Position numbers and translations under genes: made by a program
Shown here: piece after piece, positions 10,760-22,311 of the stretch
Layout: each line of letters starts with the position of its first letter
Position numbering within the stretch: position 1 is the stretch's first letter
The notes under the pieces: generated by a model
The model's database searches: none
What the model saw: the letters and a program-made list of their open reading frames with translations, nothing else
Told to the model about the DNA's origin: nothing
NCBI GenBank assembly: GCA_001724855.1
Contig: MEED01000009.1
Coordinates: 22,242 to 86,241, forward strand
DNA from: Lautropia sp. SCN 69-89
Lineage (GTDB): Bacteria > Pseudomonadota > Gammaproteobacteria > Burkholderiales > Burkholderiaceae_E
DNA length: 64,000 nt
Direction: 5' to 3'

Positions 10760-11689
10760 ATGATGCGCCAGCGCACGATCGGCAAGCCGGTGAGCACCGC
10801 CGGTGTGGGTCTGCACTCGGGCGAACGGGTCGAACTCACGCTGCGGCCGGCCGAAGTCGACACCGGCATCGTGTTCCGCCGCGTCGACCTCGACCCGCCG
10901 GTGGCGATCCGCAGCGGCGCGGCGCGCGTCACCGACACTCGCATGGCCTCCACGCTCACCGCGGCCGACGAGGGCCCGGGCAGCCAGGTGCGGGTGGCCA
11001 CCGTCGAGCACCTGATGTCGGCGCTCGCCGGCCTGGGCATCGACAACCTCTTCGTCGACGTGACCGCGCCCGAGATCCCGATCCTCGACGGGTCGGCGGG
11101 CTCGTTCGTGTTCCTCGTGCAGTCGGCCGGCATCGTCGAGCAGCGCGCCGCCAAGCGCTTCATCCGCGTCAAGCGCGCGGTCGAGGTGCGCGAAGGCGAC
11201 AAGTGGGCGCGGCTCGACCCCCACTTCGGCTTCAAGCTGCGCTTTTCGATCGAGTTCGCGCATCCGGCGATCGACGCCACCGAACAGGCCGTCGAAGTCG
11301 ACTTCGCGACGATGTCCTACGTGAAGGAGGTCGCGCGCGCGCGCACTTTCGGTTTCATGCAGGACGTCGAGGCGCTGCGGGCGCACGGCCTGGCCAAGGG
11401 CGGCAGCTTCGGAAACGCGATCGTGATGGACGAATACCGGGTGCTCAACGCCGACGGGCTGCGCTTCGACGATGAGTTCGTCAAGCACAAGATCCTCGAC
11501 GCGATCGGCGACCTCTACCTGGTCGGCCATCCGCTGCTCGCCGCCTACAGCGCGCACAAGTCGGGCCATGCGCTGAACAACCGGCTGCTGCGCGAGCTGC
11601 TCGCCGACGAGCAGGCCTGGGAGCTGGTCGGCTTCAACGAGCGGCGCGAGGCGCCCAGGCTGTTCGCGCTCGACTGGAGCCATGCCTGA
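10760..11689 (+). CDS. lpxC: LpxC, UDP-3-O-acyl-GlcNAc deacetylase
   Basis: Zinc deacetylase, the committed step of lipid A synthesis. The 309-residue product starts [21 protein letters not shown]. Zinc ligands are His84 ([10 protein letters not shown]), His243 and Asp247 (HKILDAIGD); the catalytic His is His270 in HKSGHALNN. The start is at ATGATG, so Met1 or Met2 may be used. The length matches the family (about 305). It directly follows the dcw cluster, the usual arrangement in beta- and gammaproteobacteria. Confidence 0.97.
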   Translation: MMRQRTIGKPVSTAGVGLHSGERVELTLRPAEVDTGIVFRRVDLDPPVAIRSGAARVTDTRMASTLTAADEGPGSQVRVATVEHLMSALAGLGIDNLFVDVTAPEIPILDGSAGSFVFLVQSAGIVEQRAAKRFIRVKRAVEVREGDKWARLDPHFGFKLRFSIEFAHPAIDATEQAVEVDFATMSYVKEVARARTFGFMQDVEALRAHGLAKGGSFGNAIVMDEYRVLNADGLRFDDEFVKHKILDAIGDLYLVGHPLLAAYSAHKSGHALNNRLLRELLADEQAWELVGFNERREAPRLFALDWSHA

Positions 11690-11713
11690 GCGGCCGCCGG
11701 TGCGGCGGGCCCG

Positions 11714-11887
11714 ATGATCTTCGTCCGGGTTTTCGTCGCCGTGGTGCTCGCCACGGTCGCCTGGTGCGCCTTCGGCTACGTGTTCACCCGTGATCGCAAG
11801 TACCTGCGACTCGCAGGCAGGGTCCTCGCCGTGGGAGCGGCGGGCGCGCTGCTGTTCTTCGCGGTGATGTTCGTTCAGCGCCTCTGA
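11714..11887 (+). CDS. Small two-helix membrane protein (57 aa)
   Basis: Unrecognised short gene 24 nt after lpxC on the same strand, probably co-transcribed with it. The translation has a first hydrophobic helix (about residues 2-24), a basic loop RDRKYLRLAGR, and a second helix (about 37-54) ending FVQRL. That gives a helical hairpin with both ends probably on the same side of the membrane. Its size, basic loop and position suggest a genuine small membrane protein; no function can be assigned from sequence. Confidence 0.7.
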   Translation: MIFVRVFVAVVLATVAWCAFGYVFTRDRKYLRLAGRVLAVGAAGALLFFAVMFVQRL

Positions 11888-11982
11888 GATTTGCGCCGCC
11901 TCTCCGGCCGGGGTGCGCAGCGCCCCGACGGCGCCGTACGGCCGGCAGGCGTCGCCTTCGGTCGGGAGCCGCCGGGCCGCGA

Positions 11983-12426
11983 TCAGCGCGCGCCGCGATG
12001 CCGCCGAATCAGGTTTGCGAGCGCTTGCTTGAGCGCCGGGCCTTCGACGTCGGCCATCAGCTGCGCAAGGTCGGCGAGGGCACGCGGCGGCACCGCGGTC
12101 CGCGGCGCGCCGGCTGCACGTGCGGGCGCGCCCGAGCGCCGTTGCGGCACGATCCTCAATCGACTAACCTGCGCGCAATCCTCGCGCACCACCGCCAGCA
12201 AGGTGGGCGTCATCTGGCGCAGGCGGCCGGCCCATGCGGCGCTCGGGGTCATGACGGTGAGCGTCTCCTCGTCGAGCGAGACCACGGTCAGCGGAATGCC
12301 CGCGCACGCCCCGGCCAGCCGCGCCTGAAGCGCCACGAGACGATCGACCCGGGCGGCGAGGGCGCGAAAACCGGACTCGGCATCGAGCCAGCTGGTCACG
12401 GAGCGTGCGGTGGCGGCGGACTTCAT
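11983..12426 (-). CDS. dciA: DciA-like protein (DUF721), replicative helicase loader
   Basis: DciA is the ancestral operator/loader of DnaB helicase at oriC in bacteria lacking phage-derived DnaC. The 147-residue product has the DUF721 core: a basic N-terminal helix, then GIPLTVVSLDEETLTVMTPSAAWAG and LRQMTPTLLAVVRE, followed by a low-complexity Arg/Pro/Ala linker and a short helical C terminus. I chose the ATG at 12426 because it gives the short family-like N terminus. The order lpxC-DUF721-M23-secA is also found in Pseudomonas, supporting the call. Confidence 0.82.
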   Translation of the reverse strand: MKSAATARSVTSWLDAESGFRALAARVDRLVALQARLAGACAGIPLTVVSLDEETLTVMTPSAAWAGRLRQMTPTLLAVVREDCAQVSRLRIVPQRRSGAPARAAGAPRTAVPPRALADLAQLMADVEGPALKQALANLIRRHRGAR

Positions 12427-12502
12427 CGGTAGGCAACAGGGCCGGTCCGGTGCCGGCTCGCGACTACGGTAGCACGGCGCGGCAGCACGTCGGAGAAATC
12501 GC

Positions 12503-13462
12503 ATGCAGATCATTCTCGTGCATCCGGGTCTCAGGCAGGCCCGCACCCTGAACATCGGCCGCCGCACGCTGGTCGGCTTCGCACTGGCGACGCTGCTCGC
12601 GCTCGGCGCCGCGTCGGGCCTGCTGTCGTACGTCACGCTGCACCACGTGCTGGGCGGGCAGCTGCCGTTCCTCGAAAGATGGCTGCCGCGGTTCCAGCCC
12701 GAAACCGCGCGCGCTGGCCGCGAGGCGCTGATGCGGCAGAACATCGACGCGCTGGCGGTCAGGCTGGGCGAGATGCAGGCGCGGCTCGCGCGGCTCGATG
12801 CGCTGGGCGAGCGGGTCGCCACGATGGCCGGCCTGAAGATGCTCGACCTGGGTGTGCTGGCGGTGCAGGGCGGTCGCGGCGGGCCGGTTCCCGCCGACGG
12901 CGGCCGCTCGCTGACGCTGGACGAGCTCACGCGCGAGATCGACCGCACCGCCGACGCCTTCGCCCGGCGCGACGGCGAGTTGGGTCTGCTGGAATCCGAG
13001 TTGCTGTACCGGGAAGTCTCGGCGCGGCTGGTGCCGAGCGCGCAGCCGCTGGCCGACGCGCTGGTGGGCTCGCGCTTCGGCGCACGCATCGACCCGTTCA
13101 GCGGCCGGCGCGTCGCGCACGAGGGGCTGGACTTCGCCGCGCCCGTCGGCGCGCCGATCCTGGCCGCGGCGGCCGGGGTGGTGGTGGTGGCCGGCCGGCA
13201 CCCGGGCTACGGCAACCAGGTCGACATCGACCACGGCAACGGGCTGGTCACGCGCTACGCGCACGCCTCGAAGCTCGACGTCGCCGAGGGCGAGATCGTC
13301 CGCCAGGGACAGAAGATCGCCGAGGTCGGCTCCACCGGACGCTCGACCGGGCCGCACCTGCACTTCGAGGTGCGCGTCGACGGCGCGGCGCGCGATCCGC
13401 TGCCCTGGCTGCGCGCCGGGATGCGAACGCCCGGCACGCCGCCGCTGGCGCGGGCCCGCTAG
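12503..13462 (+). CDS. M23-family peptidoglycan peptidase (membrane-anchored)
   Basis: Probable periplasmic LytM-type endopeptidase or divisome/elongation factor. There is a short cytoplasmic start, one membrane helix (about 24-46), a helical coiled-coil-like segment (70-165), then the M23 domain. Zinc ligands are all present: His206 and Asp210 in HEGLDF, and the HLH motif at 285-287 (GPHLHFEV), so it should be active rather than a degenerate LytM activator. It sits between divergent dciA and secA, a conserved position. Confidence 0.9.
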   Translation: MQIILVHPGLRQARTLNIGRRTLVGFALATLLALGAASGLLSYVTLHHVLGGQLPFLERWLPRFQPETARAGREALMRQNIDALAVRLGEMQARLARLDALGERVATMAGLKMLDLGVLAVQGGRGGPVPADGGRSLTLDELTREIDRTADAFARRDGELGLLESELLYREVSARLVPSAQPLADALVGSRFGARIDPFSGRRVAHEGLDFAAPVGAPILAAAAGVVVVAGRHPGYGNQVDIDHGNGLVTRYAHASKLDVAEGEIVRQGQKIAEVGSTGRSTGPHLHFEVRVDGAARDPLPWLRAGMRTPGTPPLARAR

Positions 13463-13513
13463 CGTGAGCAGGCCCTGATCGCCGGGCGGCCCGGCTGGCC
13501 GCAGGCTGCGTGC

Positions 13514-13519
13514 TAGACT
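13514..13519 (+). promoter_or_regulatory. Possible -10 box for secA
   Basis: TAGACT in the 117-nt gap before secA, about 60 nt before its ATG. No good -35 hexamer is seen at the right distance, so support is weak; the 60-nt leader could carry translational control of secA. Confidence 0.3.
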
Positions 13520-13579
13520 CGCAAGGTTTCCCTGCAGGCCGGCTGCCTCTACGTCGTGGCCCGGTCCACCCGCCGCCGA

Positions 13580-16363
<2,784 letters not shown>

Positions 16364-16385
16364 GCCGGCTTGCCAGGAGGCACCG

Positions 16386-17615
16386 ATGCCCGTGAATCTG
16401 CGAGTTCCGGAGCGCGCGGCGCTGCGCCCCGTGCCCGGCGTGGCGATCGGCACCGCGATGGCCGGTATCCGCAAGGCCAACCGCCGCGACCTGCTGGTGC
16501 TGCAGCTGCCGCCGGGCGCGAGCGCCGCCGGCGTGTTCACGACCAACCGCTTCTGCGCGGCGCCGGTGCGCGTGTGCCGCGAGCATCTCGCGGCGAGCGC
16601 CGGCGCGATCCGCGCGCTGGTGGTGAACACCGGCTGCGCGAACGCCGGCACCGGCGCGACCGGCCTCGCGAATGCGCGCCGCAGTTGCGAGGAAGTCGCG
16701 CGGCTGCTCGGCTGCGCGCCCGAGCAGGTGCTGCCGTTCTCCACCGGCGTGATCCTCGAGCACCTGCCGATGGAGCGCCTGCTCGCCGGCATCGGCACGG
16801 CCGTGGGCGCGCTGGGCGCGAGCGACTGGCTCGACGCCGCCGAGGCGATCATGACCACCGATACTCTGCCCAAGGGCGCCTCGCGCGAGGTCGATGTCGG
16901 CGGCATGCGCGTGGTCGTCACCGGGATCGCCAAGGGATCGGGGATGATCCGTCCGAACATGGCGACGATGCTCGGCTACGTCGTCACCGACGCGGCACTG
17001 CCACAGCCGCTGCTCGCGCGCTGGGCGCGCGAAGTGGCCGACCTCAGCTTCAACCGGGTCACGGTGGACGGCGACACCTCGACCAACGATTCGCTGATGC
17101 TGCTGGCCAGCGGCGCCAGCGGCGCGACGGTCGCCGACGAAGCGGCGCCGGGCGCGGCGGCGCTGAAGGCGGCGATCGTCGAAGTCGCCCAGCAACTCGC
17201 CCAGGCGCTGGCGCGCGACGGCGAGGGCGCCACCAAGTTCATCACGATCGACGTCGAGCGCGCCGGTTCGCAGGCCGAGGCCGCGGCGGTCGCCTACGCG
17301 ATCGCGCACTCGCCGCTGGTGAAGACCGCGTTCTTCGCGTCCGACCCCAACCTCGGGCGCATCCTCGCGGCGATCGGTTACGCCGGCATCGCCGACCTCG
17401 ACGTCGATCGCGTCGATCTCTTCCTCGACGACGTGCACGTGGCCGCGCGCGGCGGACGCCACCCTGCGTACCGCGAGGAAGACGGCCAGCGGGTGATGAA
17501 GAAGGACGAGATCCGCATCCGCGTGCTGCTCGATCGCGGCGAGGCGAGTACCACGGTCTGGACCTGCGACCTGTCGCACGACTACGTCTCGATCAACGCC
17601 GACTACCGATCCTGA
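16386..17615 (+). CDS. argJ: ArgJ, glutamate N-acetyltransferase / N-acetylornithine acetyltransferase
   Basis: Bifunctional enzyme of the cyclic arginine pathway: recycles the acetyl group from acetylornithine to glutamate and can also use acetyl-CoA. The 409 residues contain the self-cleavage signature [14 protein letters not shown]; the nucleophilic Thr is 194, so the precursor is expected to split into alpha and beta chains after Ala193. Other family blocks are NTGCANAGTG and [16 protein letters not shown]. It lies 22 nt after secA with AGGAGG upstream of ATG. Confidence 0.96.
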   Translation: MPVNLRVPERAALRPVPGVAIGTAMAGIRKANRRDLLVLQLPPGASAAGVFTTNRFCAAPVRVCREHLAASAGAIRALVVNTGCANAGTGATGLANARRSCEEVARLLGCAPEQVLPFSTGVILEHLPMERLLAGIGTAVGALGASDWLDAAEAIMTTDTLPKGASREVDVGGMRVVVTGIAKGSGMIRPNMATMLGYVVTDAALPQPLLARWAREVADLSFNRVTVDGDTSTNDSLMLLASGASGATVADEAAPGAAALKAAIVEVAQQLAQALARDGEGATKFITIDVERAGSQAEAAAVAYAIAHSPLVKTAFFASDPNLGRILAAIGYAGIADLDVDRVDLFLDDVHVAARGGRHPAYREEDGQRVMKKDEIRIRVLLDRGEASTTVWTCDLSHDYVSINADYRS

Positions 17616-17640
17616 GCGCAAGCGCGCGCGCCGCGACCCG

Positions 17641-18582
17641 ATGACCGACCTGAGCAAGCTGGAATACCTGGCCGATCGCGCCGAATCGCTGATCCGCCGC
17701 ATCGAATCGCTGCTGCCGGCGCCGCCCGTGCCCGACTGGGACGCGGCGCACGCGTTTCGCTGGCGCCGGCGGGCCACCGCGCTGGGCGTGCAGGCGGTGC
17801 TGCAGCCGGTGCGCCAGCTGTCGCCGATCCGGCTGTCGGACCTCAAGCACATCGACGAACAGAAGCAGGCGATCGAGCGCAACACGCGGCAGTTCGTCGC
17901 CGGCCTGCCGGCCAACAACGTGCTGCTCACCGGCTCGCGCGGCACCGGCAAGTCCTCGCTGATCAAGGCCTGCCTGAACGCCTACGCCGCGCGCGGGCTG
18001 CGCCTGATCGAGGTCGACAAGGACGACCTGGTCGACCTGCCCGACATCGTCGAGTTGGTCGCCGGCCGCCCCGAACGCTTCATCGTCTTCTGCGACGACC
18101 TGTCGTTCGAGGAAGGCGAGCCCGGCTACAAGGCGCTGAAGGTTGCCCTCGACGGCTCGGTGGCTGCGCAGTCGGACAACCTGCTGATCTACGCCACCTC
18201 GAACCGGCGCCACCTGATGCCGGAATACATGCGCGAGAACCTCGACGCGAAGCATCAGGAAGATGGCGAGATCCATCCCGGCGAGACGGTCGAGGAGAAG
18301 ATCTCGCTGTCCGAGCGCTTCGGGCTCTGGGTGTCGTTCTATCCGTTTCGCCAGGACGACTACCTGGCGATCGTCGCGCACTGGCTGTCGAGCTTCGGCT
18401 GCGGCGAACACGAGATCGAGGCTGCGCGTGCCGACGCGCTGCGCTTCGCGCTCGAGCGCGGCTCGCGCTCGGGCCGGGTGGCCTGGCAGTTCGCGAAGGA
18501 CTGGGCGGGGCGCCGCGCGCGTGCTGGCGCGCCCGCTGTCCGCACGACGGCGCGCAAGGGCCGGTCGCCGCGGGCGCGATGA
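17641..18582 (+). CDS. DUF815-family P-loop ATPase
   Basis: AAA-like ATPase of unknown role, common beside argJ/mutT in proteobacteria. The 313-residue product has Walker A GSRGTGKSS at 98-106, an acidic Walker B-like FCDDLSFEE, a sensor-like YATSNRRHLMPEYM, and a C-terminal helical domain followed by a basic tail (RRARAG...RSPRAR). The basic tail and SNR box suggest nucleic-acid contact, but that is inference. The stop overlaps the next gene as ATGA, implying coupled translation with the MutT-TenI fusion. Confidence 0.88.
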   Translation: MTDLSKLEYLADRAESLIRRIESLLPAPPVPDWDAAHAFRWRRRATALGVQAVLQPVRQLSPIRLSDLKHIDEQKQAIERNTRQFVAGLPANNVLLTGSRGTGKSSLIKACLNAYAARGLRLIEVDKDDLVDLPDIVELVAGRPERFIVFCDDLSFEEGEPGYKALKVALDGSVAAQSDNLLIYATSNRRHLMPEYMRENLDAKHQEDGEIHPGETVEEKISLSERFGLWVSFYPFRQDDYLAIVAHWLSSFGCGEHEIEAARADALRFALERGSRSGRVAWQFAKDWAGRRARAGAPAVRTTARKGRSPRAR

Positions 18583-19526
18583 GCGCTGCGCCGTCCGCGG
18601 TCGTCGAGGTGGCGGTCGGCGTGCTGGTGCGTGCCGACGGCTCGGTGCTGTTCGGGCAGCGGCCCGTCGGCAAGCCCTATGCCGGATGGTGGGAGTTCCC
18701 CGGCGGCAAGCTCGAGCCGGGCGAAAGCGTCGAGCAGGCGCTGGCGCGTGAACTGCGCGAGGAACTGGGCATCGAGCTGCGCGAATCGCGACCCTGGGTG
18801 GTGCGCGAATACCGATACCCGCACGCGCACGTTCGGCTGCATTTCCAGCGAATCGTCGCCTGGGACGGCGAGCCGCGGGGTCGCGAGGGCCAGTCGCTCG
18901 CCTGGCGACACCCGTCGGCGATCGATCTGGCGCCGCTGCTGCCGGCGGCGATCCCGGTCATCGGCTGGCTGCGGCTTCCCGACCGGATCGGCATCAGCTG
19001 CGCGCTCGAACTGGGCGACGAGCGCTTCGTCGAGCAACTCGACCGCGCCCTCGGACGGGGCTTGCGACTGGTGCAGTTGCGCGAGCCCGGAATGCCGCAG
19101 CCGCGCTTCGACCCGCTGTTCCGCCGCGTCCGCGAGTTGTGCACCCGCCATGGTGCCCGCCTGCTGGTCAACAGTGGGCATCCGCCTTCCTACTGGCAGG
19201 CCTGCGACGGTGTGCATCTCAGAAGCCATGATCTGCGTTCGATGGTCTCGCGCCCGAGACGGCCGGTCGTCGGAGCCTCGTGTCACGATGCCGTCGAGCT
19301 TGCGCGCGCCGGGGAACTCGGGCTCGACTTCGCGCTGCTCGGCCCGGTGCGCGACACGCGATCACATCCCGGGGCCGCAGTGCTCGGATGGCCGGCCTTC
19401 GAACGTCTGGCAAGAGACTCGCGGGTCCCCGTCTTCGCGCTCGGGGGCATGGACGAAGGCGACGCGGTCCGCGCCGCACGGGCCGGCGCCCACGGGCTGG
19501 CGATGATGCGCGCGATCTGGCGCTGA
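18579..19526 (+). CDS. mutT: MutT Nudix hydrolase fused to a TenI/thiamine-phosphate-synthase-like domain
   Basis: Residues 1-130 form a Nudix domain with a complete Nudix box (Gly43 to Ile65, ending RELREELGI), expected to hydrolyse 8-oxo-dGTP. Residues about 145-315 form a TIM-barrel like ThiE/TenI (LVQLREPGMP, GASCHDAVELARA, FALLGPV, VFALGGM). This two-domain form is known in proteobacteria; the TenI part probably does not make thiamine phosphate here, as no thi gene is nearby. It overlaps the DUF815 gene by 4 nt and faces yacG on the other strand. Confidence 0.9.
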   Translation: MSAAPSAVVEVAVGVLVRADGSVLFGQRPVGKPYAGWWEFPGGKLEPGESVEQALARELREELGIELRESRPWVVREYRYPHAHVRLHFQRIVAWDGEPRGREGQSLAWRHPSAIDLAPLLPAAIPVIGWLRLPDRIGISCALELGDERFVEQLDRALGRGLRLVQLREPGMPQPRFDPLFRRVRELCTRHGARLLVNSGHPPSYWQACDGVHLRSHDLRSMVSRPRRPVVGASCHDAVELARAGELGLDFALLGPVRDTRSHPGAAVLGWPAFERLARDSRVPVFALGGMDEGDAVRAARAGAHGLAMMRAIWR

Positions 19527-19537
19527 GCGCTTCGGCG

Positions 19538-19765
19538 TCAGCCGCCCGGGCCCGCGCCGCCGGAAGCGGGCTCGCCCGTCTCGCTCCAGTCGTCGGCGCC
19601 GTCGCTGCGCACATCGCCGGCGATGCGATAGCGCTCGGCGGCCCAGGCGCCGAGATCGACCGTCTTGCAGCGCTCGGAGCAGAACGGTCGCCAGCGATTC
19701 GACGCGTCGAACGGAGCCTTGCGGCCGCAGGTGGGGCAGTCGACCGAGACGGTTCGTGGCGTCAT
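19538..19765 (-). CDS. yacG: YacG, zinc-finger DNA gyrase inhibitor
   Basis: Small protein that binds GyrB and inhibits gyrase in E. coli. The 75 residues carry the four zinc ligands Cys10, Cys13 (CPTC), Cys29 and Cys33 (FCSERC), then [10 protein letters not shown] and a low-complexity acidic/Gly tail. The ATG at 19765 gives the family N terminus [13 protein letters not shown]. It is followed upstream (minus strand) by zapD 16 nt away; the yacG-zapD-coaE grouping is conserved. Confidence 0.92.
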   Translation of the reverse strand: MTPRTVSVDCPTCGRKAPFDASNRWRPFCSERCKTVDLGAWAAERYRIAGDVRSDGADDWSETGEPASGGAGPGG

Positions 19766-19781
19766 GGCCGCCAGGCTGTGC

Positions 19782-20537
19782 TCAAAGGTTGCACAGCGAC
19801 AGTTCGAAGTCGACGCTGCCCTCGAACGGTCGCGGACGCAGGTCGCCGTCCTGGCTGGTGAAGCGGATCCACAGCAGGTACTTGTTGGCGCTGATCTCGG
19901 GGATCGCGCCCGTGGCAGGGTCGAGCCGGACCTGCACCATCTGGAAGCTCTTGCCACCCAGCGGCTGCTGGTAGCTCCCCTGCCTGGCGGAAAGCGTCGA
20001 GCGCTGTGCGCTCTCGCGCAGCAGCTTGAGCACGATCGCCAGGCTGTCGTAGAGGGGTCGGAACGGCGCCGCCCAGGTGGCGATGTCGCGCTGGCGCGCT
20101 TCGTGGTGCCGGTGCTGCCAGGCGTAATACGAAGGCAGGTCGAACTCGCAGGCGCCGCCGGCGATGATCGTGCGGCTGCGGATGCTCATCAGCCACTCGT
20201 TGTCGCGAAGGTGCTGTCCGGTCTTGCCGGTGATCGCGCCCAGATCGCGTGCCGCCTCGTCGATCTCCTCGAGGATCCGCTCGAGCGCGGTCGCCGAGAC
20301 TTCCGGGTTGTTCCGGAACGGAATCAGCGCCTGCCGTTGCCGCTCGAGCTCCTGCAGCAGGTCGGACTTCAGGTCGGCGCGGCCGGCCACGTCGAGGATC
20401 TCGAACAGCGTCACCAGCGCGACGTGATGATCGAGCGGATGCTCCCTGGCGGCGAAGAATTCGAGACGCTCGAACAGGTCTTCCAGCCGCAACAGCGTCC
20501 GGACGCGTTCGTTCAGCGGGTACTCGTACAGGATCAA
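19782..20537 (-). CDS. zapD: ZapD, FtsZ-associated bundling protein
   Basis: Binds the FtsZ C-terminal peptide and bundles protofilaments at midcell; the ftsZ in this window has the matching peptide. I place the start at TTG 20537: it gives [22 protein letters not shown], the family N terminus, preceded by AGGA at a 7-nt spacing, and a product of 251 residues (E. coli about 247). The frame stays open to an ATG at 20648, but the extra 37 residues are not family-like. Central alpha-helical and C-terminal beta domains are intact ([19 protein letters not shown]). Confidence 0.9.
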   Translation of the reverse strand: MILYEYPLNERVRTLLRLEDLFERLEFFAAREHPLDHHVALVTLFEILDVAGRADLKSDLLQELERQRQALIPFRNNPEVSATALERILEEIDEAARDLGAITGKTGQHLRDNEWLMSIRSRTIIAGGACEFDLPSYYAWQHRHHEARQRDIATWAAPFRPLYDSLAIVLKLLRESAQRSTLSARQGSYQQPLGGKSFQMVQVRLDPATGAIPEISANKYLLWIRFTSQDGDLRPRPFEGSVDFELSLCNL

Positions 20538-20702
20538 GATGCCGTCCTGGGCCACTGTCGGGGTTCGCTGCGGCGCCGCTGCGCGGGCAGGGCCGTGCGA
20601 GCATCGCGCATCGTGCGCGAAGACGCACGAATTCTGGCGCAAAGACATTCGCTTGACAAACCGCGCGTGGGCCTCGTCGCGTTCTTCGTCGCAGCCCGCA
20701 TC

Positions 20703-21359
20703 TCAATCGGCCTGTGCATAGCGGCGATGCAGCGCCTCGACCTGCGCGTCGAGCGCATCGGGCGAGCCGCCGTTGTCGATCACGTCGTCGGCGGCAGCCA
20801 GCCTCTGCGCGCGGCTTGCCTGCGCGGCGAGGATCGTCGCGACCCGATCGCGGGTCAGGCCGCTGCGGCGCATGACGCGCTCGACCTGCACTTCGACCGG
20901 GCAGTCGACGACGAGGATGCGGTCGACCCCGCCACCGCGATCGCCCGACTCCACCAGCAGCGGCACGACCAGCAGCGCATAGGGGCCTTCGGCGGCTTCG
21001 AGGCGGCGCCGCGACTCGGCGCGGATCATCGGGTGCAGGATCGCTTCGAGCCGTCGGCGCGCCGCCGGATCCTCGAAGGCGCGCTCGCGCATCGCGTCGC
21101 GATCGAGCGCGCCGTCGGCGCGTATCACTCCGTCGCCGAACTCGGCGCGGATCGCGTCGATCGCGGCCCCGTTCGGGCCTGTGAGCTCATGGGCGATCGC
21201 ATCGGTGTCGACGACCGTCGCGCCGCGCGCGGCAAACAACTCGGCCACCGTGCTCTTGCCGCTGCCGATTCCCCCGGTCACGCCGATCACGAGGCGGCGG
21301 GGATGTGCAGCGGCGACTTGCGCGGCCGACGCGACCGAAGACGACGGACCCTGATTCAT
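20703..21359 (-). CDS. coaE: CoaE, dephospho-CoA kinase
   Basis: Last step of CoA synthesis: phosphorylates the 3'-OH of dephospho-CoA. The 218-residue product has P-loop GGIGSGKST at 29-37, DTDAIAHEL, and LLVVPLLVESG with the lid region RSGLTRDRV. About 20 extra Ala/Ser-rich residues precede the fold; Val24 of VIGVTGG could be nearer the structured start. The next gene on this strand is pilD, 59 nt upstream. Confidence 0.94.
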   Translation of the reverse strand: MNQGPSSSVASAAQVAAAHPRRLVIGVTGGIGSGKSTVAELFAARGATVVDTDAIAHELTGPNGAAIDAIRAEFGDGVIRADGALDRDAMRERAFEDPAARRRLEAILHPMIRAESRRRLEAAEGPYALLVVPLLVESGDRGGGVDRILVVDCPVEVQVERVMRRSGLTRDRVATILAAQASRAQRLAAADDVIDNGGSPDALDAQVEALHRRYAQAD

Positions 21360-21418
21360 CGGGCGAGTCTAACAGCGGCCCCCTGGCGACCATGGCGCGC
21401 GGATGCGCGCACCGCCCC

Positions 21419-22270
21419 TCAAGCCACGCCGAACAGCCTGCCCAGCGGCTCCCGGAAATGCAGCGCGAGCAGGCCCGCGCCGGCCAGGTAGGGGCCGAAC
21501 GGGATCGGCACCTCGCGGCCGCGGCGCGCCAGCACGATCAGTGCGATGCCCACTGCGGCACCGACCGCCGAGGCGAACAGGATCACCGCCGGCAGTGCGC
21601 TCCAGCCGAACCAGGCACCGAGGGCGGCGAGCAGCTTGAAGTCGCCGTAGCCCATGCCTTCCTTGCCGGTGACCAGCTTGAACAGCCAGTAGATCGACCA
21701 CAGGCTCAGGTAGCCCGCCATCGCGCCGATCACGGCCGCGGGCAGCGGCGCGAACACGCCCCACAGGTTGAACAGCAGGCCCAGCCAGAGCAGCGGCAGG
21801 GTCATGTTGTCGGGCAGCAGGTGCGTGTCGAGGTCGATGAAGGTGAGCGCGATCAGGAACGCGCCGAGGATCACCGCGCCGAGCCCCGCCGCGGTCGCGC
21901 CGAAGCGCCAGATCGCCAGCGCACTCAGGACCGCGGTCGCCAGCTCGACGATCGGGTAGCGCGCCGGAATCGCCGTGCCGCAGGCGGTGCACTTGCCGCG
22001 CTGGACGAGCCAGCTGAGCAGCGGGATGTTCTCGAGCACGCCGAGCTGGTGCCCGCAGGACGGACAGCGCGAGCGCGGAACCAGCAGGTCGAAACGCTCG
22101 GCCGGCGGCGCCGGTTCGCCGCGCAACTCGGCGGCTTCCGCGGCCCAGGCGCGCTCCATCATCCTGGGCAGCCGGTGAATGACGACGTTCAGGAAGCTGC
22201 CCACGACCAGGCCCAGGACGGCCGCGGTGGCGATCGCCAGCGCAGCCGATTGCTGCAGGAGTTCGATCAT
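21419..22270 (-). CDS. pilD: PilD, prepilin leader peptidase / N-methyltransferase
   Basis: Inner-membrane aspartyl protease that cleaves type IV prepilin leaders and methylates the new N-terminal Phe. The 283 residues include a cytoplasmic zinc site (Cys69, Cys72, Cys94, Cys97 in CPSC and CTAC), the two catalytic aspartate motifs FIDLDTHLLPD and GYGDFK, and about seven to eight membrane helices. It is grouped with pilC and pilB, all reading the same way; no pilin gene is in the window. Confidence 0.95.
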   Translation of the reverse strand: MIELLQQSAALAIATAAVLGLVVGSFLNVVIHRLPRMMERAWAAEAAELRGEPAPPAERFDLLVPRSRCPSCGHQLGVLENIPLLSWLVQRGKCTACGTAIPARYPIVELATAVLSALAIWRFGATAAGLGAVILGAFLIALTFIDLDTHLLPDNMTLPLLWLGLLFNLWGVFAPLPAAVIGAMAGYLSLWSIYWLFKLVTGKEGMGYGDFKLLAALGAWFGWSALPAVILFASAVGAAVGIALIVLARRGREVPIPFGPYLAGAGLLALHFREPLGRLFGVA

Positions 22271-22311
22271 TGCGCGAGCTTAGCAGCCCGGCGGCGCGGA
22301 CGACCGTGCCC

